The notes: generated by a model from the sequence alone, not told the origin. A DNA stretch of 64,000 bases from Prionace glauca (GCA_037974335.1 CM075760.1:35659609-35723608), one strand, 5' to 3'; positions 33,533 through 45,401 are shown, counted from the first letter of the stretch. Numbers and translations are program-made.

Positions 33533-33773
33533 TGTTCACTGTAATTTTTTATGTGAAAAATTTTTTCCTTGTTTCTTGCTGTAGTAGTATTGGGAAAAAA
33601 AAACATTTTTTTTTCCTTGTTTTTTTTCAAACGAACTCACCTGTCCTTTTTTCCCTCCAGCCCTTTTTGATATTAAGCCCTATTAGCTCACTCTGCTTCC
33701 CTCTCACTCCGCTGCCCGCTCAGACGCTGCCCGCTGTCTCCACCAGGCCTCCTTTTAAACCTGGCGCTGATTT

Positions 33774-34141
33774 GAAGCAGGCTCGTCCACAACTCGGTTC
33801 TAAACTAGCAGTAAAGACAATAAAATAAATTCTTTAAACAGTTCTACAAAGAACAAAGTGCTTTAAACTTATTTTAAACAGGTTTTTAACAGGTAAATTC
33901 TTAGCTCTCTCTCTCTGCTTCAGCAAACAGTGAAAGGCTTCACCGTGTGGCCCTGATAATTAATTTAAATTAAAGCAGCTTCGTCCACAACTCTGTTCTA
34001 AACTAGCAGTAAAGACAATAAAATAAATGCTTTAAACAGTTCTACAAAGAACAAAGTGCTTTAAACTTATTTTAAACAGGTTTTTAACAGGTAAATTCTT
34101 AGCTCTCTCTCTCTGCTTCAGCAAACAGTGAAAGGCTTCAC
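33774..34141 (-). repeat. Tandem 198-bp units at LINE 5' end
   Basis: The stretch TCGTCCACAACTCGGTTCTA (33783) through AGTGAAAGGCTTCACC recurs 198 bases later (33981) with few differences and ends at about 34141. Both units contain AAGAACAAAGTGCTTTAAAC and an (TC)n-rich block TAGCTCTCTCTCTCTGCTTC. Position and arrangement recall promoter monomers of some mammalian L1 families; a promoter role here is inference. Confidence 0.85.
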
Positions 34142-34390
34142 TATTCTGGCCTACACATCACTCCAAATCCTCATCACTATGCTTATTTCATAACTATCCT
34201 GTAAAAGGGTTAAGCGAGCCATTGAGTTGATTGGTAACTCGACACAAGCCCAGTCAGCGACATCACGTCCATGAATGAATGAAAATAAAAATAGTCATTC
34301 ACATTGTGTTTGTTTTCTTATGGAAAATGGTGACACATCTGGTGTATTATTATTATTTAAAATGGGTTTCCTTTACTTATTAAACTTACC
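34142..34390. other. Intergenic, nothing recognised
   Basis: Short spacer between two transposons. It bears no match to the sequence that follows the tandem repeat in copy A. No gene seen. Confidence 0.4.
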
Positions 34391-34391
34391 T

Positions 34392-34705
34392 AACCAGTGG
34401 ATCGGTGTGATGTCTCACAGCACCAGGGACCTAGGCTCGATTCCTAGCTTGGGTCACTATCTGTTCAGAGACGACATGTTCTTTCCGCGTCTGGGTGGGC
34501 TTCCCCCGGCTGTTACGATTTCCTCCCAAATTCCAAAGAAGTGCGGGTTAGGTGGATAGGTCATGCAAAGTTGCCCCTTAGTGTCAGGGGGATTAGCGAG
34601 GGTAAATGCGTGGGGTTATGGAGATAGGGCATGGGTTGGTTTGTGTTCAGTGCAGACTAGAATCGCCTCCATCTTCACTGAAGGATTCTATGATATTCCC
34701 TATGT
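34392..34705 (+). mobile_element. tRNA-derived SINE, diverged
   Basis: Plus strand, with head GATGTCTCACAGCACCAGGG and GGCTCGATTCCTAG, middle TTCCCCCGGCTGTTACGATT, and tail GTGTTCAGTGCAGACTAGAA..CACTGAAGGATTCTATGATA. The front of the tRNA-like part is short or decayed. More diverged than the SINE at 7647. Confidence 0.8.
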
Positions 34706-34769
34706 TATTAAGGCAGGTGTGGTTCAGAACGGGAAAACTGATCAACCTTTACCCGAAGACAAGACATTG

Positions 34770-36457
34770 CACATAAGAACATAAGAAATAGGAGCAGGAG
34801 TAGGCCATCTGGCCCTTCGAGCCTGCCCCGCCATTCAATAAGATCATGGCTGATCTGTCGTGGCTCAGTTCCACTTTCCGGCCCTCTCCCCGTAACCCTT
34901 AATCCCCTCTCTTATCAAAAACCCATCAACCCGTTTCTTGAAAATATTTAGCGACGCAGCCTCCACCACTTCAACGGGTAGAGAATTCCAGAGATTCACC
35001 ACCCTTTGAGTGACGAAGTTCCTCCTCAACTCCGTTCTAAAACGCCCCCCCTTTATCTTGAGGCTGTGCCCCCTAGTCCTGCTGTCCTTTCAGAGCGGGA
35101 AGAGTCTCTCCACCTCTATCCTATCCATCCCATTCATCATCTTATACGTCTCAATGAGATCTCCCCTCATTCTTCTAAACTCCAACGAGTACAAGCCCAG
35201 TTCATTCAGCCTCTCCTCATAGCTCAACCCCCTCAACTCCGGTATCAGCCTAGTTAACCTCCTCTGCACTCCCTCCAAGGCCAAAATATCTTTGCGCAGG
35301 TGCAGCGCCCAAAACTGTACACAGTACTCCAGCTGCGGCCTCACCAATGCCCTATACAACTGCAGCAAGACCTCCCTAGTTTTATATTCAATCCCCCTCG
35401 CTATGAAGCATCCATTCGCCTTTCTGACCACCTGCTGCACCTGCAAGCTGGGTTTTTGCGACTCATGCACAAGGACCCCGAGGTCCCTCTGCACCATCGC
35501 CTGCTGCAGTTTTTCGCCACGTAAGTAATAGTCCTTCCTACCATTCTACCTTCCAAAGTGGACCACCTCACACTTGCCAACATTAAATTCCATTTGCCAT
35601 TTCCTGGCCCAATCGCCCAGCCTATCTAGATCCTTCTGCAGACTCTCCACACCCTCCGCACAATTTGCCGTTCCCCCAATCTTGGTGTCATCCGCAAATT
35701 TCGACACCCTACACTCGGTTCCCTCCTCCAGATCATCTATATAAATGGTAAAAACCTGAGGCCCCAGCACTGACCCCTGGGGCACTCCACTAGTCACCAT
35801 CCGCCAATCCGAATAGCACCCGTTGACCCCCACTCTCTGCCTCCTATTTGACAACCAATCCTCTATCCACGCTAACACCCTACCCCGAACTCCAAGTCCC
35901 CTGACCATCTGCAATAACCTCTTATGAGGTACTTTGTCAAACGCCTTCTGAAAATCCAGAAAGACCACATCCACCGGCTCTCCTCTATCCACCGCCCGAG
36001 ACACATCCTCCATAGAACTCCATAGAACTCCAGTAAATTTGTCAGACACGACTTCCCTTTAATGAAACCGTGCTGCGTCTGCTCTATCAAGCAATTCCCT
36101 TCAAGATGCCTCGCAATTTCCTCTTTAATGACGGATTCTAACATTTTACCTACCACAGACGTTAAAGTAACCGGCCTATAATTCCCCGCCTTTTTCCTGG
36201 CACCCTTCTTAAACAACGGCGTAACATTAGCCGTTTTCCAATCTTCCGGCACTTCCCCGGAATCCAGCGACGTCTGGAAAATAACCACCAATGCATCCAC
36301 TATAACCTCCGCCATTTCTTTCAGAACCCTCGGATGCATTCCATCCGGTCCTGGGGACTTGTCCACAATCAGCCCCTCCAGTCTGTCGAGCACCGCCTCT
36401 CTAGTAACAGTAATGTCATTAAGACCTTCCAGTCCTACCACCTTTCCATCGCTTTCC
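34770..36457 (-). mobile_element. 5'-truncated CR1-type LINE
   Basis: Same octamer-tailed subfamily as the 29.6 kb element. The minus strand runs from VDKSPGPDGMHPRVLKEMAE (about 36360) to the tail at 34770. Words such as [53 protein letters not shown] and FADDTKIGG are readable. The frame is broken by an inserted repeat of CTCCATAGAACT near 36010 and by smaller changes near 35400. It is truncated at 36457, where unrelated sequence begins. Confidence 0.9.
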
Positions 36458-36689
36458 ATTTACATATTACAAATGCCATTTCACAACAGAACATTTTGTG
36501 AAATTGAGGGAAATGGAGAGCATGTTTCATTTCGGTGGTCTTTTATTAGGAAGACTTCAGATATTTTGTTTTTTTCTAACCAGTGCAGAGTCAGGGAAAA
36601 GACAGAGGGAGAGGAGGAAAGAACAAATGGTCTTGTGATAAGAGGAAGGCTGGAGTTTTTTTTTGACAAAGGGAATGATGCTAAGAGAC

Positions 36690-38125
36690 AATAAGAAATC
36701 TCACAACACCTGGTTAATGTCCAAAAAGTTTATTTGGAATCAAAAACTTTTGGAGCATTGCTCCATCCTCAGGTGAGTGGAGAACTGGACTAACAAACAC
36801 GGCATATATATACTATAAACACACACAGGTGCAAATCCAAGTAAGTAGTTGGAATATGAGTCTCTAGAGGTAATTAACTCTTTAGAGCTACAGAAAATGC
36901 AATTGTTGAGAGGATGACTCACAGGTTAAAGATGTATGAATTGTCTCAAGGCAGGATAGTTAGCAAGATTTCACAAGCTCAGGCCAAATACTGAGAAGGA
37001 TATGCAGTATAGCAAGAACTCAACATTGAGGCCGTCCTCGTGTAGAACTTGGCTATCAGTTTCTGCCCGGTGATTATGCATTGCCGTGTGTCTTGAAGGC
37101 CACCTTTGCAGGACACTGACCCAAAGATCGGAAGATGAGCGGGCTTGACTGCTGACATTTTCCCCGATCAGCATTGCATCGACCTCCTCAGAATTTAAAC
37201 ACAGGACATGACCGACACATTATCCTTCATCATCCAGTACTTTCACGGACGAGAAAGCTATGAGATCTTCTTCGGAGCTTTCAACATATCATCGATGGAG
37301 ACGAACATCTGGTCAAGGCCTCCCCGTACCCCCAATACTTGCCTTCAGACAACCACACAACCTCAAATAGACAATTGTTGCAGCAAACGACCCAGTCTTC
37401 AGGACAATAGCGATCTGGACATCAGATACGACCTCTGTAGGACGTGTCGGATCATCGACATGGATATCACCATCACAAATGAGGACACTATACAGCAGGC
37501 ACACGATACATACTCATGTGACTCGGTCAATGTTGTCTACCATATACACTGCAGGAAAGGATGTCCCGAGGTGTGGCACGTTGGTGAAACAATGCAGACG
37601 CTACGACATTGTATAAATAGATACCGCAGGACAATCACCAGGTAGGAGTGTCCCCTTCCTGTTGGAGAACAGGTCAGCAGTCAGGGGCATTCAGCCTTTG
37701 ATCATTGGGTCAGCGTTCCCCAAGGCAGCTTTCAAGACACATGACAACACCAAATCACTGAGCAGAGACAGATAGCCAAGTTCTTCATGTGTGAGGATGG
37801 TTTCAACCCAGATCTTGGGTTCATGTCACATTACATTTAAACCCCAACATTTGGCCTGAGCTTGCAAAATTTTACGAATTGTCATGGTTTGAGACAATGC
37901 ATATCTCTTTAACCTGTGATTATCTCTCTCCATTCGCTTTATCTGTAACGGTAAAGACTTGATTACCTGCAAAGACGTCAATTGTAAACATTACCTTGCA
38001 ATTCTGTCGATCTATATAGGCCCTGTCTATGAACTCTCCATTCACCTGATGAAGGAGCAGTGCTCCAAAAGTTCGTGCTACCAGATAGCTGTTGGACTGT
38101 AACTTGGTGTTGTGAGATTTGTTTC
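36690..38125 (+). mobile_element. Penelope-like element, 3' part with GIY-YIG domain
   Basis: The plus strand encodes the C-terminal GIY-YIG endonuclease region of a Penelope-like retroelement (about 37200-37700). It shows Cys/His linker words (CRTCRIIDMDITITNED), then SVNVVYHIHCRKGCPEVW and HVGETMQTLRHCINRYRRT. The block is bounded by related sequences in opposite orientation: 36697-36790 (CTCACAACACCTGGTTAATG..CTTTTGGAGCATTGCTCCA) and 38037-38125 (GGAGCAGTGCTCCAAAAGTT..GGTGTTGTGAGATT), which fit the terminal repeats seen in Penelope-like elements. An old, inactive copy. Confidence 0.82.
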
Positions 38126-38880
38126 TGTGACGACTCCAGTCCAATGCCGGCATTTCTACTTCATGGCTATCACCAACAGCACAAACCATCGGTTCAAAGT
38201 GGAGAGGATCTTCAACGATATCACCCACATCAACACAGGCATCATATTCCTACAAAATGCAAGAAAGCAAACAAGGTCCCAAAAGGATACAGATCACGAA
38301 CTCAGTCAACACGGCCTACAATACAGATTATGTCTGGAGACATTGCCGTTGCACCTCTCTCAAACTCCTTACCCACCTTGTACATTACTCTACAGCGGAT
38401 GTCACAGCCTGGAAACTAAGATAGAGGCAATATTCTGAACTTGTGCTCAGGATGCAGCAGACCAGAAATTAGAGGCCACCAAGCAGACAAGGCAACAAAA
38501 CTACACCAACTACATGAACAACAAGAAAATGAAACTTGAGAAACTGGACATTCCCACCAGCAGCAACCAAGTCTTTCTCATACCACAGTGGAAAACAGTA
38601 CCAATACAGTGAAGTCCATTGTCAACTTGCCGGACCCTTCAACCAGATGAAGTCGAAGTTCTCAGTCGAAGGCCCATTTCTGCCCCATTACCAAAATGGA
38701 CCCATTGGTCATGCGGCAGAAGGAGAGAAAAACATCAGTCAAAAAAGGCTCAGGCAGCCCTTCGACAAGCCCCTTGAGGCTAACAGCCAACCCAATGAGA
38801 CAACCAGATTATCTCAGCTGATGAAGGAGGAGCCCTCCAAAAGCCACGATCACAAATAAAACTACTGGACTTTAAGCTGG
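38126..38880 (+). mobile_element. Penelope-like element, 5' part of the next copy
   Basis: Plus-strand sequence resembles the N-terminal part of Penelope-like ORFs: KMKLEKLDIPTSSNQVFLIP (38528-38590) and words matching RTLQPDEVEVLSR (38625-38665). It follows directly after the terminal repeat of the preceding element and is cut before any RT core. The arrangement (3' part, terminal repeat, 5' part) is the partial-tandem form known for this family. Inactive. Confidence 0.7.
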
Positions 38881-38881
38881 T

Positions 38882-39228
38882 TTAGCAATCAAACACCTGT
38901 TTGACTGAAACAGTCGTTTAGTAATCCCTCCTCTGATTGGCTGAGGCGGTCGCTCTACATTCCAGTTTCTTACATGATGATGCAGTTATGGAATTAGTCT
39001 CTGATTGGTTGAGGTGTCTGTTCAGCCAACTAGTCCCATATTGGCCGAAGCAGTCATTTAGCGATCTAATCTCTGATTGGCTGAGGTTGTCGTTTAGCAA
39101 TCCCGTCTCTGATTGGCTCTGGAGGTTGTTAGAAATCAAGCCTTTGATTGTCTGAGATGGTAAGTTATTGACCCAGTCTATTATTGGCTGAGGACGTCAG
39201 TTAATCATCCCGGGCTTATTGGATGTCA
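38882..39228. repeat. 36-bp tandem array with CCAAT boxes
   Basis: About ten head-to-tail units of 36 bp, typified by TTTAGCAATCCCGTCTCTGA then TTGGCTGAGGTTGTCG (39085-39120). Seven units contain ATTGG and one has ATTGT; four read CTGATTGGYT, which on the minus strand is RRCCAATCAG, the NF-Y consensus. The last unit ends next to the stop codon of the receptor at 39230 (minus strand), so the array would fall in its 3' untranslated region. Units differ from one another at many sites. Confidence 0.88.
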
Positions 39229-39229
39229 C

Positions 39230-40131
39230 TCAGTTTTGGCTCTTCATTAAATTAGTAATTGCTATAACCGGATATTTCACCGCGATTCTGATCTGCTCCC
39301 TGAATTTGGATTGAGTCACTGCATAAATAAATGTGTTTGTGCAGCAATTTAAATCCCGCAGGATAAATCCAACTATTTGGAATGTATATTCAGGAATAGT
39401 GAGATACATTAATCCTCTCACATCTACATAGAAAAATTTCACAACATAAACCGACCAGAGCAGAATGAAAGCTCCGGATATGCTAAAGAGTAAAATCATT
39501 GACTTCCTTCTGCTTTCCATTTCGGGGTCTCTGCGATTATCTCCTTTACTTTGAGCCCTCAGACCCTTCCGCACTCGACTGGTCATTAAAATGTGACTGA
39601 CTGTTAGAGCATTAATCAACAAGATTAAACTGAACGGGAGCAGTGGGGTTAAAACCTGATTAAACCAGTTCAAACCAATCCACCCGGGATCAGTCCAAAC
39701 ACTTGGCTTGGGAGTACAGCCCCACTTGGCATGGTCGATTATCAGCTGAGGTTCAAATACAAAGTAGAAGGGAATGTTTTTCACAGAGAACAGGATGCCA
39801 GTTGTTGCCAGAACCACAGCTGCAGTTTTCCCTGTGCAAAATTTAGATTTCATTTTTTGGCAGCGAATGGCCACAAATCGATCAAAGGAGAAAGTGACAG
39901 TGAACCAGACAGAACAGTCTGCAGTTGTAGTCTCCAGGACAGCTTTAACCCGACATACTGATGTGAGGGACAGGAAATTCAGGGGGAAATAATAATTATT
40001 TATGTAGTTGAGGATGGGGTTTATGATGATGAACAGTAGATCCACCACTGCCATGGCCACGAGGTAGCGAGTTGTGCAGGTGGAGAGGCCACACTTTCCC
40101 CGACTCAGGATCACAATTCCCAGTAAATTAA
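39230..40131 (-). CDS. GPR139-like G-protein-coupled receptor (main exon)
   Basis: The acceptor TCTGACAG precedes 40131 on the minus strand, with a long T run as polypyrimidine tract (40141-40150). The phase-1 join gives V-N-L-L-G-I-V-I-L in TM1, then RGKCGLS. The 299 residues include AVVDLLFIII (TM2), SVCRVKAVLETTTADCSVWF (TM3), FDRFVAIRC, a third loop with SRVRKGLRAQ and ESRRKSM, and DLNCCTNTFIYAVTQSKF (TM7), ending at TGA 39230-39232. No internal stop. No first exon was found up to 45.6 kb on this strand; the intron may be long, or exon 1 lost among the LINE insertions. A 36-bp array starts right after the stop codon. Confidence 0.85.
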
Positions 40132-40164
40132 CTGTCAGAGAAAAAAAAAACAAGGGATAAGAAC

Positions 40165-40965
40165 CTGAAAATTAGTGACAACAAATCTGAATATTTCTCC
40201 ATCTCTGAACCGACAATAAGGAGAAGATTTCAGCATCAATCTAACGGGCAGGAGTTTCCTGTGTGGTGCTCTTGTTGGAGGAGTTCAGTTCAAGACTGAA
40301 CTGCAGACTGGTAACATCCAATACACCATTCCTGGTTAATCGGGGCAGAGGATCAGAAATCTGTGAATTACATTTCTATCAATTTGATGGAGCACATCTG
40401 CAAATTCTGATTAGACAAATATTACTGAGAGGTTGGATTTCTCATCTGATCTGTGTTACAGGATTAGCTGACACAGGGCGGGTTTTCTAATTAGACCCGA
40501 AATGGACAGAAGTATGTCAGAGATTGGCAATACAATCTGCCATCTGTTCCTACACACAGTTGTAAAAGACCACAGCAGATTGAATACTTCTTTAGACGGG
40601 TCAGCTGATTGATTTTGATGTCACTTCAGGATTGTTCGTTCTCTTCCTCAATCTGTTATTTCCCCCCAGTTTGTCCTGGTTCTAGTTTCCAGATTCCTTG
40701 TTCTGGTTGTCTCTCTTTCCATTCTTGTCTCCCTGTCTCTACATCTCCCCTATTTCTTTCCTAATCTGACTCTTGCTATCTTATTCCTTTCACCCTTTGT
40801 AGTTTTCTTCCCCGATCTCCAGGTTTCTGTCCCATCCAACCTCTTTCCATTCTTAACTCGCAGTCCAGCTTTTTCTCCGTATTTATCCATCTCTCTTCAA
40901 ACATTTCTCGCTCACTTCCCCCATAGCCATTCTGCCCCTCTCTCCTACTGTTTAAAATAGAATCA
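40165..40965. other. Intergenic, nothing recognised
   Basis: 5' flank or intron of the minus-strand receptor. Pyrimidine-rich tract at 40640-40940. No exon with the expected YYP..GV. motif and donor was seen. Confidence 0.4.
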
Positions 40966-40967
40966 AA

Positions 40968-41735
40968 GAAGATAGTAACAGGAGGAGGCCATTTGGCCCT
41001 TCGAGCCTGCTCCGCTATTAATCACAATCATGGCTGATCATCCAACTGAATAGCCTAATGCTGCTTTCTTCCCAAAAATTTCCATCCCATTCAGCCCAAA
41101 TGCTATATCTAGTCGCCTTTTTAATCACATTTTGACATCATGTGTTTCCTGCAGTAATGAATTTCACAATCTCACAACTGTTTGTTGAAGAATTGGCTCC
41201 ACATCCCTGTCTTAACCCTGTTTACCCTGTTTCCTCAGACTGTTACCCCTGGTTCAGGACACTCTCACCATCGGAAACATCTGTTGTCACCCTGTTAGAA
41301 TTTCATGAGTCTGTATGAAATGGTATCAATGGCTGATATTCTGGGTGTTATTCTGATTGGCGATTGGTGACTAGTGGAGTGCCCCAGGGATCGGTGCTGG
41401 GGCCTCAGCTATTTACATTTATATGGATGATCTGGACGAGAGGGCTGAGTGTAGGGTGACGAAATTTGCTGATGACACGAAGATGAGTGGAAAAGCAAGT
41501 TGCGTGGAGGGTGTGGAAAGTCTGCAGAGGGAGCTGGATAGGGTGAGCGATTGGGCGAGGACGTAGCAGATGGAGTATAATGTTCGCAAGTGTGAGGTTA
41601 TCCACTTTGGCAGAAATAATAGTAGGAGGGAGTACTATCTAAAAGGCGAAAAGCTGCAGCATGCTACAGTGCAGAGGGACTTGGGGGTCCTTGTGCATGA
41701 GTCGCAAGAACCCAGTCTGCAGTTGTCAGGAAGGA
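40968..41735. mobile_element. Two LINE fragments in opposite orientation
   Basis: 40968-41310 is a minus-strand CR1-type 3' region (GGAGGCCATTTGGCCCTTCG, GCTCCGCTATTAATC). 41335-41735 is a plus-strand RT piece with words matching [40 protein letters not shown] (41425-41480), then the KCEVIHFGRNNSRREYYLKG block and DLGVLVHESQEPSLQ, ending abruptly. Both are 5'- and 3'-truncated and non-functional. The plus piece is close to the 29.6 kb subfamily. Confidence 0.82.
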
Positions 41736-41944
41736 ATCTGCAGCCCCATCCCAAACTGAGAGAGGGAGTTGAGTAGCTTCTGGACGCTGAGAATGGGACA
41801 GGAGATGAGGGTCGGGGAGGACGAACATTTTATACAGGTTTCGAAGATTTTGTTTGTAGATCTCTATCTTTTTTCCATTTCAAATTTCTGCCTGATTTGA
41901 AGGAATGGGAGAAAGGGGACAGTAAGGAGACAAAAAAGAGAGAG

Positions 41945-43290
41945 GTGTAGAACGATAGAATCATACAGCGCAGGAGCACTTTGGCCAAATGTGTTTGCAC
42001 CTGCACGCGATAAACAGTTAAAATCACATCTAACCCCATCTGTCAGCACTTGGCCCGTAGCACTGACGTATCAAGTGTTCAACCAGATACTTTTTAAAGT
42101 ATGTGGAACAAATCGCTTCTCCCAACCTCCCATGCAGGTTATTCCAGACCGTCACTACCTTCTGGGTTAAAAAAAGTTATTACTCACAACTCTCCCTCCC
42201 CTCACCTTGAACCTTGTACCCTGTGATTGACCATTCAACTCAGGGGAAGAACTCTTCCTTCTCCACTTTGTCCATCTGTCACATAATGTTGGACAACACG
42301 ATCAGATTACACCTCAGTCATTTCTGTTCCAACGAAAACAAACCAAGCCTATCCAATCTCTTTTCATATCATTGATGTTCCATGCCAGGCAGCATCCTCG
42401 TGAATCTCCTCTGCATAAGAACATGAGAACAAGGAGCAGGGGTAGGCCACCTGGACCATTGAGCCTGCTCCGCCATTCAATAAGATCATGGCTGATCTTT
42501 TCAAAGACTCAACTCCACTTACCCGCTCGCTCACCACAACCCTTAATTCCTTTACCTTCCTAAAATGTGTCTATTCTTGTCTTAAAAACTTTCAATGAGG
42601 TGGCCTCAACTGCTTCACTGGGCAGGAATTCTGCAGATTCTCAAATTTTTGTGTGAGAAGTTCCTCCTCAACACAGTCCTTCGTCTGCTTCACCTTATTT
42701 TGAGGCTATGCCCCATAGTTCTAGTTTCATCCGCCAGTGGAAACAATTTCCCTGCTTCCATAATATCTATTCTCTTCATATTCTTATATGTTTCGATAAG
42801 ATCACCTCTCATTCTTCTGAATTCCAGTAAGTATAGCCCAGTCTCTCTTCATAAGCCAAACCTCTCAACTCCGCAATCAACCCAGTGAATCTCCTCTGCA
42901 CCCTCTCCAGAGCCAGTATATCCTTTGCCAGTACATCCACCTCGTGCAATCACCTTCCTCCAATAAAGTAGCGACCGGAATTGCATATGGCACGATAGTT
43001 GTGGCCTCACTAATTTTCTATACAACTCCAACATGACTTCTCCGCTTTGGTAATCTATGGCACAAGTGATAATGGTAAGTGCTCCATACTTTTACACCGC
43101 ACTACGAAAATGCCCTGCTTTCAGAGTTCTGTGAATAACCACGTCAAGGTTCCTTTGTTCCGTTGAACTTCCTCGTATCCTACCATACATTTTGTACTTC
43201 GTTGTAAAAATGCTCAATTCAAATTCTATTATCTCACACTTTTCAGGGCGATATAGTCCCATACATCTGCTACTCTTGTCCTTCGAAAAT
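41945..43290 (-). mobile_element. Two nested LINE 3' fragments
   Basis: 41945-42412 resembles the older LINE piece at 6295-6900. At 42415 an octamer-tail-like start (ATAAGAACATGAGAACAAGG) introduces a second minus-strand LINE that runs through 3' and thumb sequences to about 43070, with RPEKCEIIEFE and YGRIRGSSTEQRNLDVVIHR still readable at 43150-43260. Frames are heavily broken. The junction suggests insertion of the younger piece beside or into the older one. Confidence 0.7.
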
Positions 43291-43294
43291 ACAG

Positions 43295-45400
43295 AAGACA
43301 CAAAGTTGAATGGTGCTGTCCATGGGGACTTTTTCAGATGGCTGCAGTGAAAATTGCAGATGCTGCACACTGCAGCCACTGTGAGTCTAATGTGGAGGCA
43401 ATGAATGCTGATGTATATGGATGGATTACTTTTCGTGTTGGTGTCAAAAACTTTGTTGTTGGAAATACACTCGTCATCGGATTGTGGTTGTTCAGTTAAC
43501 AGAGGAGAGTTACCAATCATTCAATACCGTTGTGCCATGATTGATTCGCTGTGCAAACCCAGTGTGCTCCCGTCCTTTCAAACACAAGGTGCCCCTTACG
43601 AATTGAGCGATTTCAAAAGTAATAGCTCATCTATCACTGTCTTTTCATGTTATGAAGCCCCTCAGCTTTTTTCTTCCTTGTCTGCACAGTGTATTACGTT
43701 ATTGCCTGTGTCGACAGCAATCTTAGCTATTGTGCATTTACTTCAAGTTCAGACAAACCAGACTCACCACTTATCGTCGCAGGAGAGTGGTCAGCATACT
43801 ATCCCTCGCTGGTTTTCCAAAGCACCAAGTATGCTTTACATCCTCTTGTTGATTTGTTCATAGTGGAAACAGGAAGATTGCAGGATTAACATGTTCCAAA
43901 AGAATAGAGTGAACCCTGTAGATGGAAGAATATACCACACTGCAATCCGAGTAAAAGGGAGGCATGTGGTAGACATCAGGAGCACAAAACAATGGAAGAC
44001 ATGAAGGCATCTAGAATGTGCCAGCCCAAACTTAAATGAAGCGAGCAAAGGAGACATGAAATGCTCCTGATAGGTAAAAAAAAGAAAGTCCTGAGGATTT
44101 TTAAACTTTTTTTAAATTTGTACATTAATAGTTGACGGAGATGTACAAAATCATGAGGGGCCCGAGAAGAGTACAAAATAGATGCTGGTCCCACATAAAA
44201 CTATCAAGAACGAAAGAGAAGACTAAAATGATTTGCAAAGGAAGGAAATATTTTTCACACACATTAATGTTTTTTGGTCTGGACTACATGGCTGAAAATG
44301 TGGGGAAGACAGGTTCAATCGAAGCCTTCAAGATGCCATTGCATGATTATTTGAAACAGTGTACTGTGGTACGGAGAAAAGGCATGAGAAGGCCAATACC
44401 TTATGAACTGGTTTGGAGAGCCGGTGCGAACACAATGAGCTTAACACTCGCCTTCTCTCGTAACAAAGCGCTGATACTGTGAGCTCCTTGAATTAGGAAG
44501 ACTGACCTTCAAACACAACAGTCATCTGACTTTGAGCTAAGTGTGGCCCAAACGAGCGGAGAGTTTTCCCCTGATATTCATTGACTCCAATTTTGAGAGA
44601 GCTTCTTGATTCCACACTAGATCAAATGCTGCCTAGTAATGAAGACACTAACACTTCAAATTTGAATTTCAGATTTATTGTCCATTTTTGAACCAAGGCT
44701 ATAACGAGCTGAGTGAACCTGGCTGAATCCAAATTGGCAGTCACTGATCTGGTTATTTCTGAGCAATTACACTTTGAAAGTGCTGTTGAAGCGACCTTCC
44801 ATCACTGCAACAATGTTTGCGAGTAGTCACATGAGTCCATAATTGACCGGATTGTATTTGTCCTCTTTGTTGTGTGCAAGCCATTCTTGGGCATATGATG
44901 CCCATGAAGGAGTAAACACCAATGCCAACAGAGTTTTCTTTCCCTCACATCAATCTGGGGACAAACGAATGACAGCGATCCTTTCGTCTGTATGAACACC
45001 ATGGTTCCAATAAAAGATGAGAACTTGCTGGATCCCTTCCAGCATAGAGGGCATTTGAATATTGTGCTCCCTACCTGAACCCTCCAGTGGATCATCAGAG
45101 CACAAATCTACCAGAACCTACTCCTAAATTGAATTAAGGTGTGTAAAACATCCATCACTGCAGTGCACTCTGGCCAAAGTGATACTTCCCTCGCAGGGAC
45201 AGAACAGGAAGTCTTAATTCACCCCAAATGCTCCACAGACAGAAGCACGACACACCACTACCCGAAACACTGCACTGTTTTTGAAGGCTACCTCTCCTGT
45301 TAAAAGGTACACCCTCACTCGATAATGGTGAAATTTGGCAAGACAAATTGATAGATAGAGAGGTCAAGACAGAGGTCAGAAAGAGATAAATGAATAGCTA
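43295..45400. other. Intergenic; possible LINE tail at 44125-44420
   Basis: No host gene is supported. Plus-strand sequence at 44125-44420 (YKIMRGPRRV.., KMICKGRKYFSHT..) has the look of a LINE/CR1-like closing block but too little remains to name it. The rest, including open frames near 43405-43860 and 44802-45095, lacks recognisable features. Confidence 0.4.
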
Positions 45401-45401
45401 G

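Larger units (their letters stand above)
29587..34141 (-). mobile_element. Nearly full-length CR1-type LINE
   Basis: The minus strand runs from the 5' end (about 34141) to the octamer tail (29587-29606, plus view AGAACATAAGAACATAAGAA). In order: two tandem 198-bp units (33774-34141), a leader, ORF1 (33532-32632), ORF2 with endonuclease and RT (32731-29874), and a 3' region. It begins at the last base shared by the two segmental duplicates. No clear target-site duplication is visible, as is usual for CR1. Compared with its neighbours it carries only a handful of disabling changes, so it is young but not active as it stands. Confidence 0.93.

Noticed and set aside
34141-34391. Continuation of the segmental duplication beyond the long LINE
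   Set aside because: The sequence after 34141 does not resemble what follows 7985 in copy A, so the duplication cannot be extended past 29590.
38882-39228. CRISPR-like array of regularly spaced units
   Set aside because: Units are directly adjacent and diverged, with no alternating repeat and unique spacer, and the genome is vertebrate; it is a tandem satellite.
43405-44482. Open frames of 110-150 codons
   Set aside because: No recognisable domain; at best a LINE-like closing block near 44130-44420.
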